Assembly (NCBI RefSeq): GCF_001514115.1
Contig: NZ_KQ948462.1
Span: 104,783 to 168,782 of the forward strand
Direction of reading: 5' to 3'
Length of the DNA: 64,000 bases
DNA from: Streptomyces olivochromogenes
GTDB lineage: Bacteria > Actinomycetota > Actinomycetes > Streptomycetales > Streptomycetaceae
Under the pieces are notes generated by a model, which was given only the letters and a program-made list of their open reading frames with translations, ran no database searches and had not been told where the DNA came from. The position numbers and the translations under genes were made by a program. This document shows, in pieces, positions 57,431 to 64,000 of this stretch (positions within the stretch are counted from its first letter, which is position 1; each line of letters starts with the position of its first letter).

Positions 57431-58402
57431 GTGACTGGCTCGACCCCACCTTGGAAGCGCCGCTTCCCTTCACGGGCAGCGGACGAAGGGCCCTCAGACG
57501 GCCCTGAAGGCGTGCGTGACGACGAGCGGGGCTCTTCCCGACCAGGATCAGCCTCGCTCGAGCGGGCGCCCGCCACAGCGCCGACAGGCGCCTTCGAGCG
57601 GGCCGGCGAGGTGAAGCCGGCCGACGATCCGGAACCGTCCGACGGTTCGGTTCCGGCGGACGTCGCCGTTCCCGCTACCGGCCGCCGTGCGGCCGGCCTT
57701 CGGGACGGGGTCAGAAAGGGCGTCCAGAAGGGCGGCAGCAGGGCCAAGGCGGGCCTGGCCCACCTCGCCGACCGGATCATCGACATCGCGCCGCGCGTGC
57801 CCGTACGGGATCTCGCGACCCTCCGCAGGCAGTTCCCGGGACTTACCCCCGAACAGCTCGCGGACAAGCTCGTCGCGGGTGCGGCCAACGCGACGTCCAC
57901 GGTGGGCGCCGGGATCGGTGCCGCCGCGATGCTGCCGGTGCCGCCCGCGATGCCGACCGAGCTGGCCGCGGAGATCACCGGCGTCGCCGCGATCGAGCTG
58001 AAGATGATCGCCGAGCTCCACGAGGTCTACGGCCTGCGGCCGCCGGGCAACCTCAAACAGCGCAGTACCGGGTATCTGAACTCCTGGTCCTCCGAGCGCG
58101 GGATCGACGTGACCAAGCCGTCGACGATCAATGCCGCGTTGGGCGGCCACATGAAGCGTGAGCTGCGTCAGCAGATCATGAAACGCATGGTCCGGGATCT
58201 GCCGAACCTGATGCCGTTCATGGTGGGCGCGGCGGTGGGTGCGGTCATGAACCGCCGGGACACCAAACGCCTGGCGGCGCGTATCCGCAAGGACCTGCGC
58301 AAGTCCCAGGTGCCGTGGGACGCGCTTGCGGAGCTGCCGCCCCTGGAGAAGCCGGCGGATCCCCTGCGGATCGGGGAGATCCCCAAGGAACTGGGGCACT
58401 GA
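57431..58402 (+). CDS. Conserved protein with an EcsC-like helical core
   Basis: 323 residues. The first 95 are polar and disordered; residues 105-290 are helical with two hydrophobic, Ala/Gly-rich hairpins (NATSTVGAGIGAAAMLPVPP, MPFMVGAAVGAVMNRRDTK) and a segment like EcsC/VanZ-independent tail proteins (AAIELKMIAELHEVYGLR). The match to EcsC-like families is distant. It is 14 nt after the DUF4193 gene, so co-transcribed. Probably membrane-associated. Confidence 0.75.
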   Translation: MTGSTPPWKRRFPSRAADEGPSDGPEGVRDDERGSSRPGSASLERAPATAPTGAFERAGEVKPADDPEPSDGSVPADVAVPATGRRAAGLRDGVRKGVQKGGSRAKAGLAHLADRIIDIAPRVPVRDLATLRRQFPGLTPEQLADKLVAGAANATSTVGAGIGAAAMLPVPPAMPTELAAEITGVAAIELKMIAELHEVYGLRPPGNLKQRSTGYLNSWSSERGIDVTKPSTINAALGGHMKRELRQQIMKRMVRDLPNLMPFMVGAAVGAVMNRRDTKRLAARIRKDLRKSQVPWDALAELPPLEKPADPLRIGEIPKELGH

Positions 58403-58541
58403 GCCCCGCCCGCACCGGCCGCCCGTCGATTTGGGACGAGCGGCGGGGCAGGGGTCACCGGTTCGTGGGAGTCACCGGCTCGTGGTGGGTCGGGAGCACG
58501 GGATGTGGAGGCGCACTGCCCCTGGAGCGGTGTGCGCCGGT

Positions 58542-58598
58542 GCGTAACCGCTGAACGGATGCGTAACCGCTGCACAGGCGCGTAACCGCTGTGCGAAG
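58542..58598 (+). repeat. Three exact-period 19-bp repeats
   Basis: Units 58542-58560, 58561-58579 and 58580-58598 each begin GCGTAACCGCTG. They lie between the convergent EcsC-like and DUF3093 genes. Confidence 0.88.
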
Positions 58599-58652
58599 GC
58601 GCACCGTCGCGCGCCGTGGTGGTTCGGGGCGCGACTTCCTCTTCGCAGGGGG

Positions 58653-59114
58653 CTACGCCGTGGCCCGAGCCGCCTCGAGCGCCGCGATCAGCCGCTCCGG
58701 CTCCCTCGTCGACAGGTACAGGTACGGCGTGGGGTCGGCCGGGTCGGTGACCTGGACGCGGAGGGCCGTGGGGATGTACGCCCGTAGGAGCATGAAGGCG
58801 CGCGGATCCGCCTTGTACGTGCGCCAGGCGCGCGCCTCCTCCTGGTCCATGATCTCCGCGTCGCCCAGGGCCGCGACCGGGATCTTCGCCTCGCCCGCGA
58901 TCAGGGAGTCACCGACGACCCGGATGCGGATCGACCCGTACGCGCTCGCCACGACCGCCGAGACCGCGGTGCCGCCGACCAGCGCGCCCAGCAGCGGCAG
59001 CGTGCCGAAGGGGAGGAAGACCAGGGCCATCGCTATCCCGATCAGGAAGCAGATCGCCCACCAGCTGCGGGGGGCGGTGAGGCGTTCTTCGTACGGGGAG
59101 GCGGAGAGCTGCAT
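58653..59114 (-). CDS. DUF3093 membrane protein
   Basis: 153 residues with two membrane helices (WWAICFLIGIAMALVFLPFG, then LGALVGGTAVSAVVASAYG) and a PH-like cytoplasmic part. The family is restricted to actinobacteria and sits next to dut and DUF4193 in mycobacteria too. No function is known. It is transcribed divergently from the thioesterase gene with a 58-nt gap. Confidence 0.9.
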   Translation of the reverse strand: MQLSASPYEERLTAPRSWWAICFLIGIAMALVFLPFGTLPLLGALVGGTAVSAVVASAYGSIRIRVVGDSLIAGEAKIPVAALGDAEIMDQEEARAWRTYKADPRAFMLLRAYIPTALRVQVTDPADPTPYLYLSTREPERLIAALEAARATA

Positions 59115-59172
59115 GAAGCCAAGCTTGGCACGGTGCGAAGACTTGGTGGACGCGCGGGTAAGGTCTGCGGCT

Positions 59173-59757
59173 GTGAGTCGTACTTCCGCAGCTCTGAAGC
59201 CTCCCGCCGACGCCGTCGCGCCGGTGCGGCACCCCGACGCGCCCGCCCCCGGCGAGCTCCTGGGCGCCCACTACGAACAGTGTTTCGGGTGTGGCGGGGA
59301 GCAGTCGCACGGACTGCACCTGGAGGCCCGCGCGGGGGTGGGCGTCACCGTCACGGCGGAGTTCACGGTACGGCCCGCCCACCAGGGCGCCCCGGGGCTC
59401 GCCCACGGCGGAGTGCTCGCCACCGCCCTCGACGAGACGCTCGGCTCGCTGAACTGGCTGCTGCGCACCATCGCGGTCACCGGCCGCCTGGAGACCGACT
59501 TCGTCCTGCCCGTCCCCGTGGACACGGTGCTGTACCTGGAGGCCGAGGTCACGGCGGTGGCCGGCCGCAAGATCTACTCGACCGCCACCGGGCGGATCGG
59601 TGGCCCCGACGGGCCCGTCGCCGTTCGCGCGGACGCCCTCTTCGTCGAGGTCAAGGTCGACCACTTCATCGACAACGGCCGCCCGGAGGAGATCCGGGCC
59701 GCCATGAACGAACCGGACCAGATCCGCCGTGTCCGTGCCTTCGAGGTGAACCCGTGA
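59173..59757 (+). CDS. Hotdog-fold thioesterase, PaaI family
   Basis: 194 residues. PaaI hotdog core: CFGCGGEQSHGLHL, then LAHGGVLATALDETLG with the Asn/Asp-Glu catalytic pair region. Acts on acyl-CoA; substrate unknown. GTG 59173 is supported by TAAGGT (59159-59164), whose spacing gives a leaderless message. The stop overlaps the dut start (GTGA), so both are in one operon. Confidence 0.9.
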   Translation: MSRTSAALKPPADAVAPVRHPDAPAPGELLGAHYEQCFGCGGEQSHGLHLEARAGVGVTVTAEFTVRPAHQGAPGLAHGGVLATALDETLGSLNWLLRTIAVTGRLETDFVLPVPVDTVLYLEAEVTAVAGRKIYSTATGRIGGPDGPVAVRADALFVEVKVDHFIDNGRPEEIRAAMNEPDQIRRVRAFEVNP

Positions 59758-60278
59758 CCCGCGAGCCCCGCCAAGAACTCGCTGTACTGATCCGCCGCGT
59801 CGACCCGGACGTACCGCTTCCCGAGTACGCGCAGCCCGGTGACGCGGGAGCCGATCTGCGTACCACCGAGAGCCGTGAACTGAAGCCGGGCGAGCGCGCC
59901 GTACTGCCCACGGGTGTGTCCATCGCGCTGCCTGAGGGGTACGCGGCCTTCGTGCACCCGCGTTCCGGGCTTGCCGCCCGCTGCGGTGTCGCCCTCGTGA
60001 ATGCCCCGGGGACGGTTGATGCCGGGTACCGTGGGGAGATCAAGGTGATCGTGGTGAATCTCGACCCGCGCGAGTCGGTGCGGTTCGAGCGCTTCGACCG
60101 GATTGCTCAACTCGTCGTCCAGCAGGTCGAGAAGGTCCGCTTCCAGGAGGTCGCGGAACTTCCCGACTCGGCGCGGGCCGCAGGGGGCTTCGGGTCCACT
60201 GGTGGTCATGCCGCCGTGGGCGGCACAACGGGTGGGAATCGATACGCTTCGGTCGTATCCGACCGGGAAGGACAGTGA
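59754..60278 (+). CDS. dut: dUTP pyrophosphatase (dUTPase)
   Basis: 174 residues, trimeric dUTPase. Motifs in order: GDAGADLRT, PRSGLAARCG, GTVDAGYRGEI, RIAQLVV and the C-terminal Phe loop RAAGGFGSTG. Hydrolyses dUTP to dUMP, keeping uracil out of DNA and feeding dTMP synthesis. GTG 59754 overlaps the thioesterase stop by 4 nt. The C-terminus runs about 15 residues past motif 5, longer than usual. Confidence 0.97.
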   Translation: MTREPRQELAVLIRRVDPDVPLPEYAQPGDAGADLRTTESRELKPGERAVLPTGVSIALPEGYAAFVHPRSGLAARCGVALVNAPGTVDAGYRGEIKVIVVNLDPRESVRFERFDRIAQLVVQQVEKVRFQEVAELPDSARAAGGFGSTGGHAAVGGTTGGNRYASVVSDREGQ

Positions 60279-60279
60279 C

Positions 60280-61041
60280 GTGTTCGGACGTCGCAAGAAG
60301 GGCAGTGCCGCCGAGGACGCGGCGGGCGAGGCCGAGCAGGTCGTCGACAGTGTCGACACTGAGGCGGACGAGGCGGAGCGGGAGCGCGTGAGGCTCGAGC
60401 CGGAGCCGCGGCCCGACGGACCCTGGGACGACTCGGAGGTGCGGGACCCCGCCGAGGGTCGCGTGGACCTGGGTGGTCTCTTCGTGCCCGGAGTCGACGG
60501 CATGGAGCTGCGGGTCGAGGTCGCGGGCGACGCGATCGTCGCGGCCACCGTCGTCCTCAAGGACAGCGCCATCCAGCTGCAGGCCTTCGCCGCCCCCAAG
60601 CGTGAGGGCATCTGGGGCGAGGTGCGCGAGGAGATCGCCACCGGCATCACCCAGCAGGGCGGTGTCATCGACGAGGTCGAGGGCCCGCTGGGCTGGGAGC
60701 TGCGGGCGCAGGTGCCGGTGCAGCTGCCGGACGGCACGGGTGGTTTCCAGGTCGTGCGGTTCGTCGGCGTGGACGGGCCCCGCTGGTTCCTGCGTGGAGT
60801 GATCTCCGGGCAGGGCGCCGTGCAGCCGCAGGCCGCGGGCCTGCTGGAGCAGATCTTCCGGGACACGGTCGTCGTACGCGGTGAGGGTCCGATGGCCCCG
60901 CGCGACCCGATCGTCCTGAAGCTGCCGAACGACGCGCAGATGGTGCCCGAGGGGGTCCAGCAGGAGGAGCAGAGCGGTTCCCGCTTCTCCGGAGGCATGG
61001 GACAACTGCAGCGCGGACCGGAGATCACCGAGGTCCGTTAG
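60280..61041 (+). CDS. DUF3710-family protein
   Basis: 253 residues. Starts VFGRRKKGSAAED with an acidic first 70 residues, then an alpha/beta core (MELRVEVAGDAIVAATVVLK). Actinobacterial family of unknown function, always next to dut. GTG 60280 follows GGGAAGGAC and is 1 nt from the dut stop, so it belongs to the same operon. Confidence 0.9.
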   Translation: MFGRRKKGSAAEDAAGEAEQVVDSVDTEADEAERERVRLEPEPRPDGPWDDSEVRDPAEGRVDLGGLFVPGVDGMELRVEVAGDAIVAATVVLKDSAIQLQAFAAPKREGIWGEVREEIATGITQQGGVIDEVEGPLGWELRAQVPVQLPDGTGGFQVVRFVGVDGPRWFLRGVISGQGAVQPQAAGLLEQIFRDTVVVRGEGPMAPRDPIVLKLPNDAQMVPEGVQQEEQSGSRFSGGMGQLQRGPEITEVR

Positions 61042-61087
61042 CCGCCGCTCGCCGGAGGCTCCGCGAGTAGAACAACCGTACGGATTC

Positions 61088-61123
61088 AAAGGGTCGCACC
61101 CCTCGACGGGGTGCGGCCCTTTC
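61088..61123 (+). terminator. Terminator of the paaI-dut-DUF3710 operon
   Basis: AAAGGGTCGCACCCC, short loop, GGGGTGCGGCCCTTT followed by CT: a stem of about 14 bp with one mismatch. Confidence 0.85.
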
Positions 61124-61137
61124 TCGTGCGCGATCCC

Positions 61138-61166
61138 TTGACGGCCAGTTGGTCTGTACCTATGGT
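61138..61166 (+). promoter_or_regulatory. Strong promoter of the alginate-lyase-family gene
   Basis: TTGACG (61138-61143), 17 nt, TATGGT (61161-61166), the best vegetative promoter in the window. The spacer holds TTGGTCTGTACC, which loosely resembles half-sites of GntR sugar regulators. Confidence 0.75.
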
Positions 61167-61233
61167 CTCGGCCCAGCGTCTGTGTTCATGCAGGCGCTCA
61201 TCGTTCACATACGAGAACGGATGGCCCCCCACC

Positions 61234-62412
61234 ATGCGCCGTACCGCACTCCTCGCCACCGTCGCCGCCCTCGTCGCGGGCGCCCTCGTCTGGCCCGCCG
61301 CCCGACAGGCCGACGCCGCCCCCGTCACCTTCGCGCACCCCGGAGTCACGGTCTCCAAGAGCCAGCTGGACTTCGCCCGCACCAAGGTCAACGCCGGGGC
61401 CCAGCCCTGGAAGGCCGCGTACGACCAGATGATGGCGAGCAAGTACGCCGACCTGAACCGCGTCCCGAAGCCCCGCGCGACCGTGGAGTGCGGCTCCTAC
61501 TCCAACCCCAACTACGGCTGCACGGACGAGCGCGAGGACGCGATAGCCGCGTACACCGACGCCCTCGCCTGGTACATCACCCGCGACGACCGGTACGCGC
61601 AGAAGTCGATCGCCCTGATGGACGCCTGGTCGGCCGTGATCAAGGAGCACACCAACAGCAACGCGCCCCTGCAGACCGGCTGGGCCGGCTCCTCCTGGCC
61701 CAAGGCCGCCGAGCTCATCAAGTACACCTACACCGGCACCTGGGCCAACTCCGGCCGCTTCGCGACCATGCTGCGCACCGTCTACCTCCCCGAGATCATC
61801 AACGGCTCCAACTCCAACGGGAACTGGGAACTGTCGATGATGGAGGCCGCCGTCGGCATCTCCGTCTTCCTCGAGGACCGGACGTCGTACGACAAGGCCA
61901 TGGCGAAGTTCCGGACCCGTACGGCCGCGTACATCTACCTCTCCTCCGACGGCGCGCTGCCCAAGACCGTGCCGAGCCAGAACCTCGACACCACCGCGAA
62001 GATCGTCAACTACTGGCAGGGGCAGTCCACCTTCGTCACCGGGCTCACTCAGGAGACCTGCCGCGACTTCACGCACACCGGGTACGGCATCTCGGCCATC
62101 TCGCACATCGCCGAGACCAGCCGGATCCAGGGCGAGGACCTGTACGGCACCGACGTCGGCGAGCGGCTGCGGCAGGCGCTCGGATTCCAGTCGAAGTACC
62201 AGCTGGGCGAGGCGGTGCCGAGCTGGCTGTGCGGCGGTTCCCTCACTCTCGGGCTGGGTCCGGTGACCGAGACCGGCTACAACGCCCTGCACAACCGCCT
62301 GGGCATCGCCATGACCAACACCCAGAAGCTGACCGAGCAGAACCGGCCGTCCGGCAGCAACAACCTCTTCGTCGCCTGGGAGACTCTCACCGACGGGGAC
62401 AACCCCAACTGA
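61234..62412 (+). CDS. Secreted alginate-lyase-family protein
   Basis: 392 residues. Sec signal peptide (MRRTALLATVAALVAGALVW, cleavage near DAA) followed by an (alpha/alpha)-barrel of the alginate_lyase superfamily (PF05426-like: WPKAAELIKYTYTGTW, GNWELSMMEAAVGISVFLED). Conserved Asn-Trp-Glu and His-Thr-Gly-Tyr (FTHTGYGISAIS) residues fit the active-site region. Cleaves uronic-acid polysaccharides by beta-elimination by analogy; alginate itself is not certain. Ribosome site is weak (GGATGG). Its promoter (61138-61166) is strong, and a hairpin terminator follows. Confidence 0.88.
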   Translation: MRRTALLATVAALVAGALVWPAARQADAAPVTFAHPGVTVSKSQLDFARTKVNAGAQPWKAAYDQMMASKYADLNRVPKPRATVECGSYSNPNYGCTDEREDAIAAYTDALAWYITRDDRYAQKSIALMDAWSAVIKEHTNSNAPLQTGWAGSSWPKAAELIKYTYTGTWANSGRFATMLRTVYLPEIINGSNSNGNWELSMMEAAVGISVFLEDRTSYDKAMAKFRTRTAAYIYLSSDGALPKTVPSQNLDTTAKIVNYWQGQSTFVTGLTQETCRDFTHTGYGISAISHIAETSRIQGEDLYGTDVGERLRQALGFQSKYQLGEAVPSWLCGGSLTLGLGPVTETGYNALHNRLGIAMTNTQKLTEQNRPSGSNNLFVAWETLTDGDNPN

Positions 62413-62426
62413 CGCCCTCTCCGGCC

Positions 62427-62458
62427 GGGCGCCCCGGTGCCGTCACCGGGGCGCCCGA
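62427..62458 (+). terminator. Terminator after the alginate-lyase-family gene
   Basis: CGGGCGCCCCGGTG, 4-nt loop, CACCGGGGCGCCCG: 14 perfect base pairs. Confidence 0.93.
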
Positions 62459-62498
62459 ACGGCGGGGGAGGCAATCGCCCGGCTGACCGGGGAGGGAC

Positions 62499-63197
62499 AT
62501 GAGCCAGGTCGAGGTCGCCACGAAGACCATGGTGCGCGTTGAGAACGTGTATCGCTGGTACGGCGGTGGAGCCGCCGTCGTACCCGCCCTGCGCGGAGTC
62601 TCCTTCGACGTGCCACGCGGCGAACTCGTCGCCCTCACCGGCCGTCCAGGGTCCGGCAGGACCACACTCCTCAACCTGGTCGGCGGGCTCGACGAACCGG
62701 ACGCGGGGCGGATCACCGTCGACGGGCTCGCACTGGAGGGGCTCGGGGAGGACGGCCTGTTGGAACTGCGCCGGGACCGGATCGGCTTCGTCTTCCAGCC
62801 CCTCGGGCTCATCCCGCTGCTCACCGTCGCCGAGAACGTCGGTGTACCGCTGCGGCTGCGCGGGGTCGCGGAGCACGCGCGCGAGGAGCGGATCGCGCGA
62901 CTGCTCTCCCGCGTCGGGCTCACCGACCACGCGGCGCGCCGACCCGGGGAGCTCACCGGCGGGCAGCAACAGCGCGTGGCGATCGCGCGCGCCCTCGCGG
63001 GCGACCCCGTGCTTCTCGTCGCCGACGAGTTCGCGGCCGGACTCGACGAGGGGACCGGCCGTGCCCTGATGGAGCTGCTGCACACGCTCGTCCGCTGCGA
63101 ACAGGTGACGGCCCTGGTCGCCCCCTCCCGGGCGATCCCGCTCGACCCGGCCGATCGGGTCCTGGAGCTGTGCGAGGGAGGGATCGTCGAGCACTGA
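62499..63197 (+). CDS. ABC ATPase, LolD/MacB type, with altered Walker A
   Basis: 232 residues. Signature LTGGQQQR and Walker B LLVADEF are good, but Walker A reads GRPGSGRTT: the nucleotide-binding Lys is Arg. The switch-His region (LVAPSRAI) also lacks His. Both changes normally abolish hydrolysis, so this may bind nucleotide without turning over, or regulate another transporter. No permease gene adjoins it (alginate-lyase gene upstream, kdpD downstream). Confidence 0.85.
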   Translation: MSQVEVATKTMVRVENVYRWYGGGAAVVPALRGVSFDVPRGELVALTGRPGSGRTTLLNLVGGLDEPDAGRITVDGLALEGLGEDGLLELRRDRIGFVFQPLGLIPLLTVAENVGVPLRLRGVAEHAREERIARLLSRVGLTDHAARRPGELTGGQQQRVAIARALAGDPVLLVADEFAAGLDEGTGRALMELLHTLVRCEQVTALVAPSRAIPLDPADRVLELCEGGIVEH

Positions 63198-63224
63198 GCC
63201 GGGTGCCGGGCCGAGCAGGGCCCG

Positions 63225-63292
63225 GACCAGCACATCAGGGTTGTGCCGACCAGCGCATCCGGTTGTGCCGACCGATGCATCAGGGTTGCGTC
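63225..63292 (+). repeat. Three 22-23-bp repeats upstream of kdpD
   Basis: Units 63225-63247, 63248-63269 and 63270-63292 share GACCnGCnCATCnGGTTGTGCC. They lie 45 nt before the kdpD promoter. Confidence 0.85.
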
Positions 63293-63336
63293 AAAGACGG
63301 CCGTCGGCCGACTCCCCGCCCCATTTGTCGAGATTG

Positions 63337-63365
63337 TTGGCCGTAAGGTCGACGCTGCGTATACA
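63337..63365 (+). promoter_or_regulatory. Candidate promoter of kdpD
   Basis: TTGGCC (63337-63342), 17 nt, TATACA (63360-63365). Start site near 63372, 20 nt before the kdpD ATG. Confidence 0.55.
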
Positions 63366-63390
63366 GCGGTGACAGGAAGACAATGGGGCC

Positions 63391-64000
63391 ATGGGACGCG
63401 GCAAGCTTCGGATCTACCTCGGTGCGGCACCGGGCGTCGGCAAGACGTACGCGATGCTCTCCGAGGCGCACCGCCGTGTGGAGCGGGGCACCGACTGCGT
63501 CGTCGCCTTCGTGGAGCACCACAACCGACCACGCACCGAGGTGATGCTGCACGGCCTGGAGCAGGTTCCGCGCAAGCAGCTCGACTACCGCGGCTCCGTC
63601 TTCACCGAGATGGACGTGGACGCCGTACTGCTGCGCGCCCCGGCCGTCGCCCTGGTGGATGAACTCGCGCACACCAATGTCCCCGGCTCCCGCAACGCCA
63701 AGCGCTGGCAGGACGTCGAGGAACTCCTCGCCGCCGGGATCGACGTCGTCTCCACGGTCAACATCCAGCACCTGGAGTCACTGGGCGACGTCGTGGAGTC
63801 CATCACGGGCGTACGGCAGCGCGAGACCGTCCCGGACGAGGTCGTACGGCGGGCGGACCAGATCGAGCTGGTCGACATGTCGCCGCAGGCGCTGCGTCGC
63901 CGTATGGCGCACGGCAACATCTACAAGTCCGACAAGGTCGACGCGGCGCTGTCCAACTACTTCCGCCCCGGCAACCTCACCGCGCTGCGCGAGCTCGCCC
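63391..64000 (+). CDS. kdpD: KdpD, potassium/osmotic sensor kinase (5' part, cut by window edge)
   Basis: 203 codons from ATG 63391, open to the right edge. The N-terminal KdpD domain is recognisable: P-loop GAAPGVGKTYAML, VEHHNRP, the Walker B-like LVDELAHTNVPGSRN and the motif TVNIQHLESL. This domain binds nucleotides (and in some species c-di-AMP) and regulates the kinase. AGGAAGA precedes the start. The membrane and kinase domains lie outside the window. Confidence 0.95.
   Translation, partial: MGRGKLRIYLGAAPGVGKTYAMLSEAHRRVERGTDCVVAFVEHHNRPRTEVMLHGLEQVPRKQLDYRGSVFTEMDVDAVLLRAPAVALVDELAHTNVPGSRNAKRWQDVEELLAAGIDVVSTVNIQHLESLGDVVESITGVRQRETVPDEVVRRADQIELVDMSPQALRRRMAHGNIYKSDKVDAALSNYFRPGNLTALRELA

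Noticed and set aside
61144..61160. DasR-type site in the alginate-lyase-family promoter
   Set aside because: TTGGTCTGTACC matches only about 10 of 16 dre positions, too weak to call.
1..64000. tRNA, rRNA, CRISPR, insertion sequence, prophage or biosynthetic cluster
   Set aside because: No cloverleaf-like segment, spacer array, transposase, integrase or large synthase was recognised on reading both strands.

Overview
The window is a high-GC chromosomal segment of a Streptomyces species. The evidence is the strong G/C bias at third codon positions, an hrdB gene encoding a 511-residue principal sigma factor with its Ala/Lys-rich N-terminal region, a whiH sporulation gene next to it, the cell-division gene sepH, the cutR-cutS pair, and the DUF4193 / DUF3093 / paaI / dut / DUF3710 cluster that actinobacteria share. 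The gene order matches, from memory, the core region around hrdB and the topoisomerase IV genes of the model streptomycetes. I see no rRNA, tRNA, CRISPR array, insertion sequence or prophage.

Layout. 1-6.6 kb: tail of an unassigned gene, a glycogen-debranching-type protein, a Nudix regulator (NrtR type), a one-polypeptide ABC exporter with degenerate ATPase motifs, and whiH behind a candidate sigma-WhiG promoter. 7-12.7 kb: hrdB, a secreted trypsin-like protease, a small zinc-ribbon-like protein and the topoisomerase IV ATPase subunit. 13.2-24.4 kb: membrane protein + NarL-type kinase/regulator operon, DUF485 + acetate-type symporter, then a nitrate/sulfonate/taurine-type ABC importer flanked by two paralogous CitB-type response regulators and one CitA/DcuS-type kinase. 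24.4-28.1 kb: a ferredoxin-like protein behind an iron box, and divergent citrate synthases, one carrying an N-terminal DNA-binding domain, with palindromes between them. 28.2-29.8 kb: a small accessory island of three short genes, two of which sit behind near-identical 237-238-nt upstream cassettes, each with three palindromes. 30.1-36.9 kb: a CobW GTPase, topoisomerase IV subunit A, and an active/inactive pair of M16 metalloproteases. 37-45 kb: c-di-AMP riboswitch with an M23 peptidase, a GntR regulator, HPr with a DasR site, a PatA-type protein acetyltransferase, a phosphodiesterase-family protein and thymidine kinase. 45-54 kb: glyoxalase-fold protein, sulfurtransferase, sepH, lactone oxidase + MFS pair, ferrochelatase and an inositol-monophosphatase-family enzyme. 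54.8-64 kb: cutRS, DUF4193, DUF3093, thioesterase, dUTPase, DUF3710, a secreted alginate-lyase-family protein, a lone ABC ATPase with an unusual Walker A motif, and the start of kdpD cut by the right edge.

Functionally the segment is mostly core: transcription and development (hrdB, whiH), chromosome segregation and division (topoisomerase IV, sepH), central carbon and its control (two citrate synthases, HPr, acetate-type symporter, PatA), heme and iron (ferrochelatase, iron-box gene), nucleotide pools (dut, tdk), and cell-wall remodelling under c-di-AMP control. The least understood parts are the 28.2-29.8 kb island with duplicated upstream cassettes, the doubled CitB regulators around an importer, the citrate synthase with a DNA-binding domain and its presumed operators, and many short tandem repeats in gaps between genes, two of which repeat the 3' end of the preceding gene.
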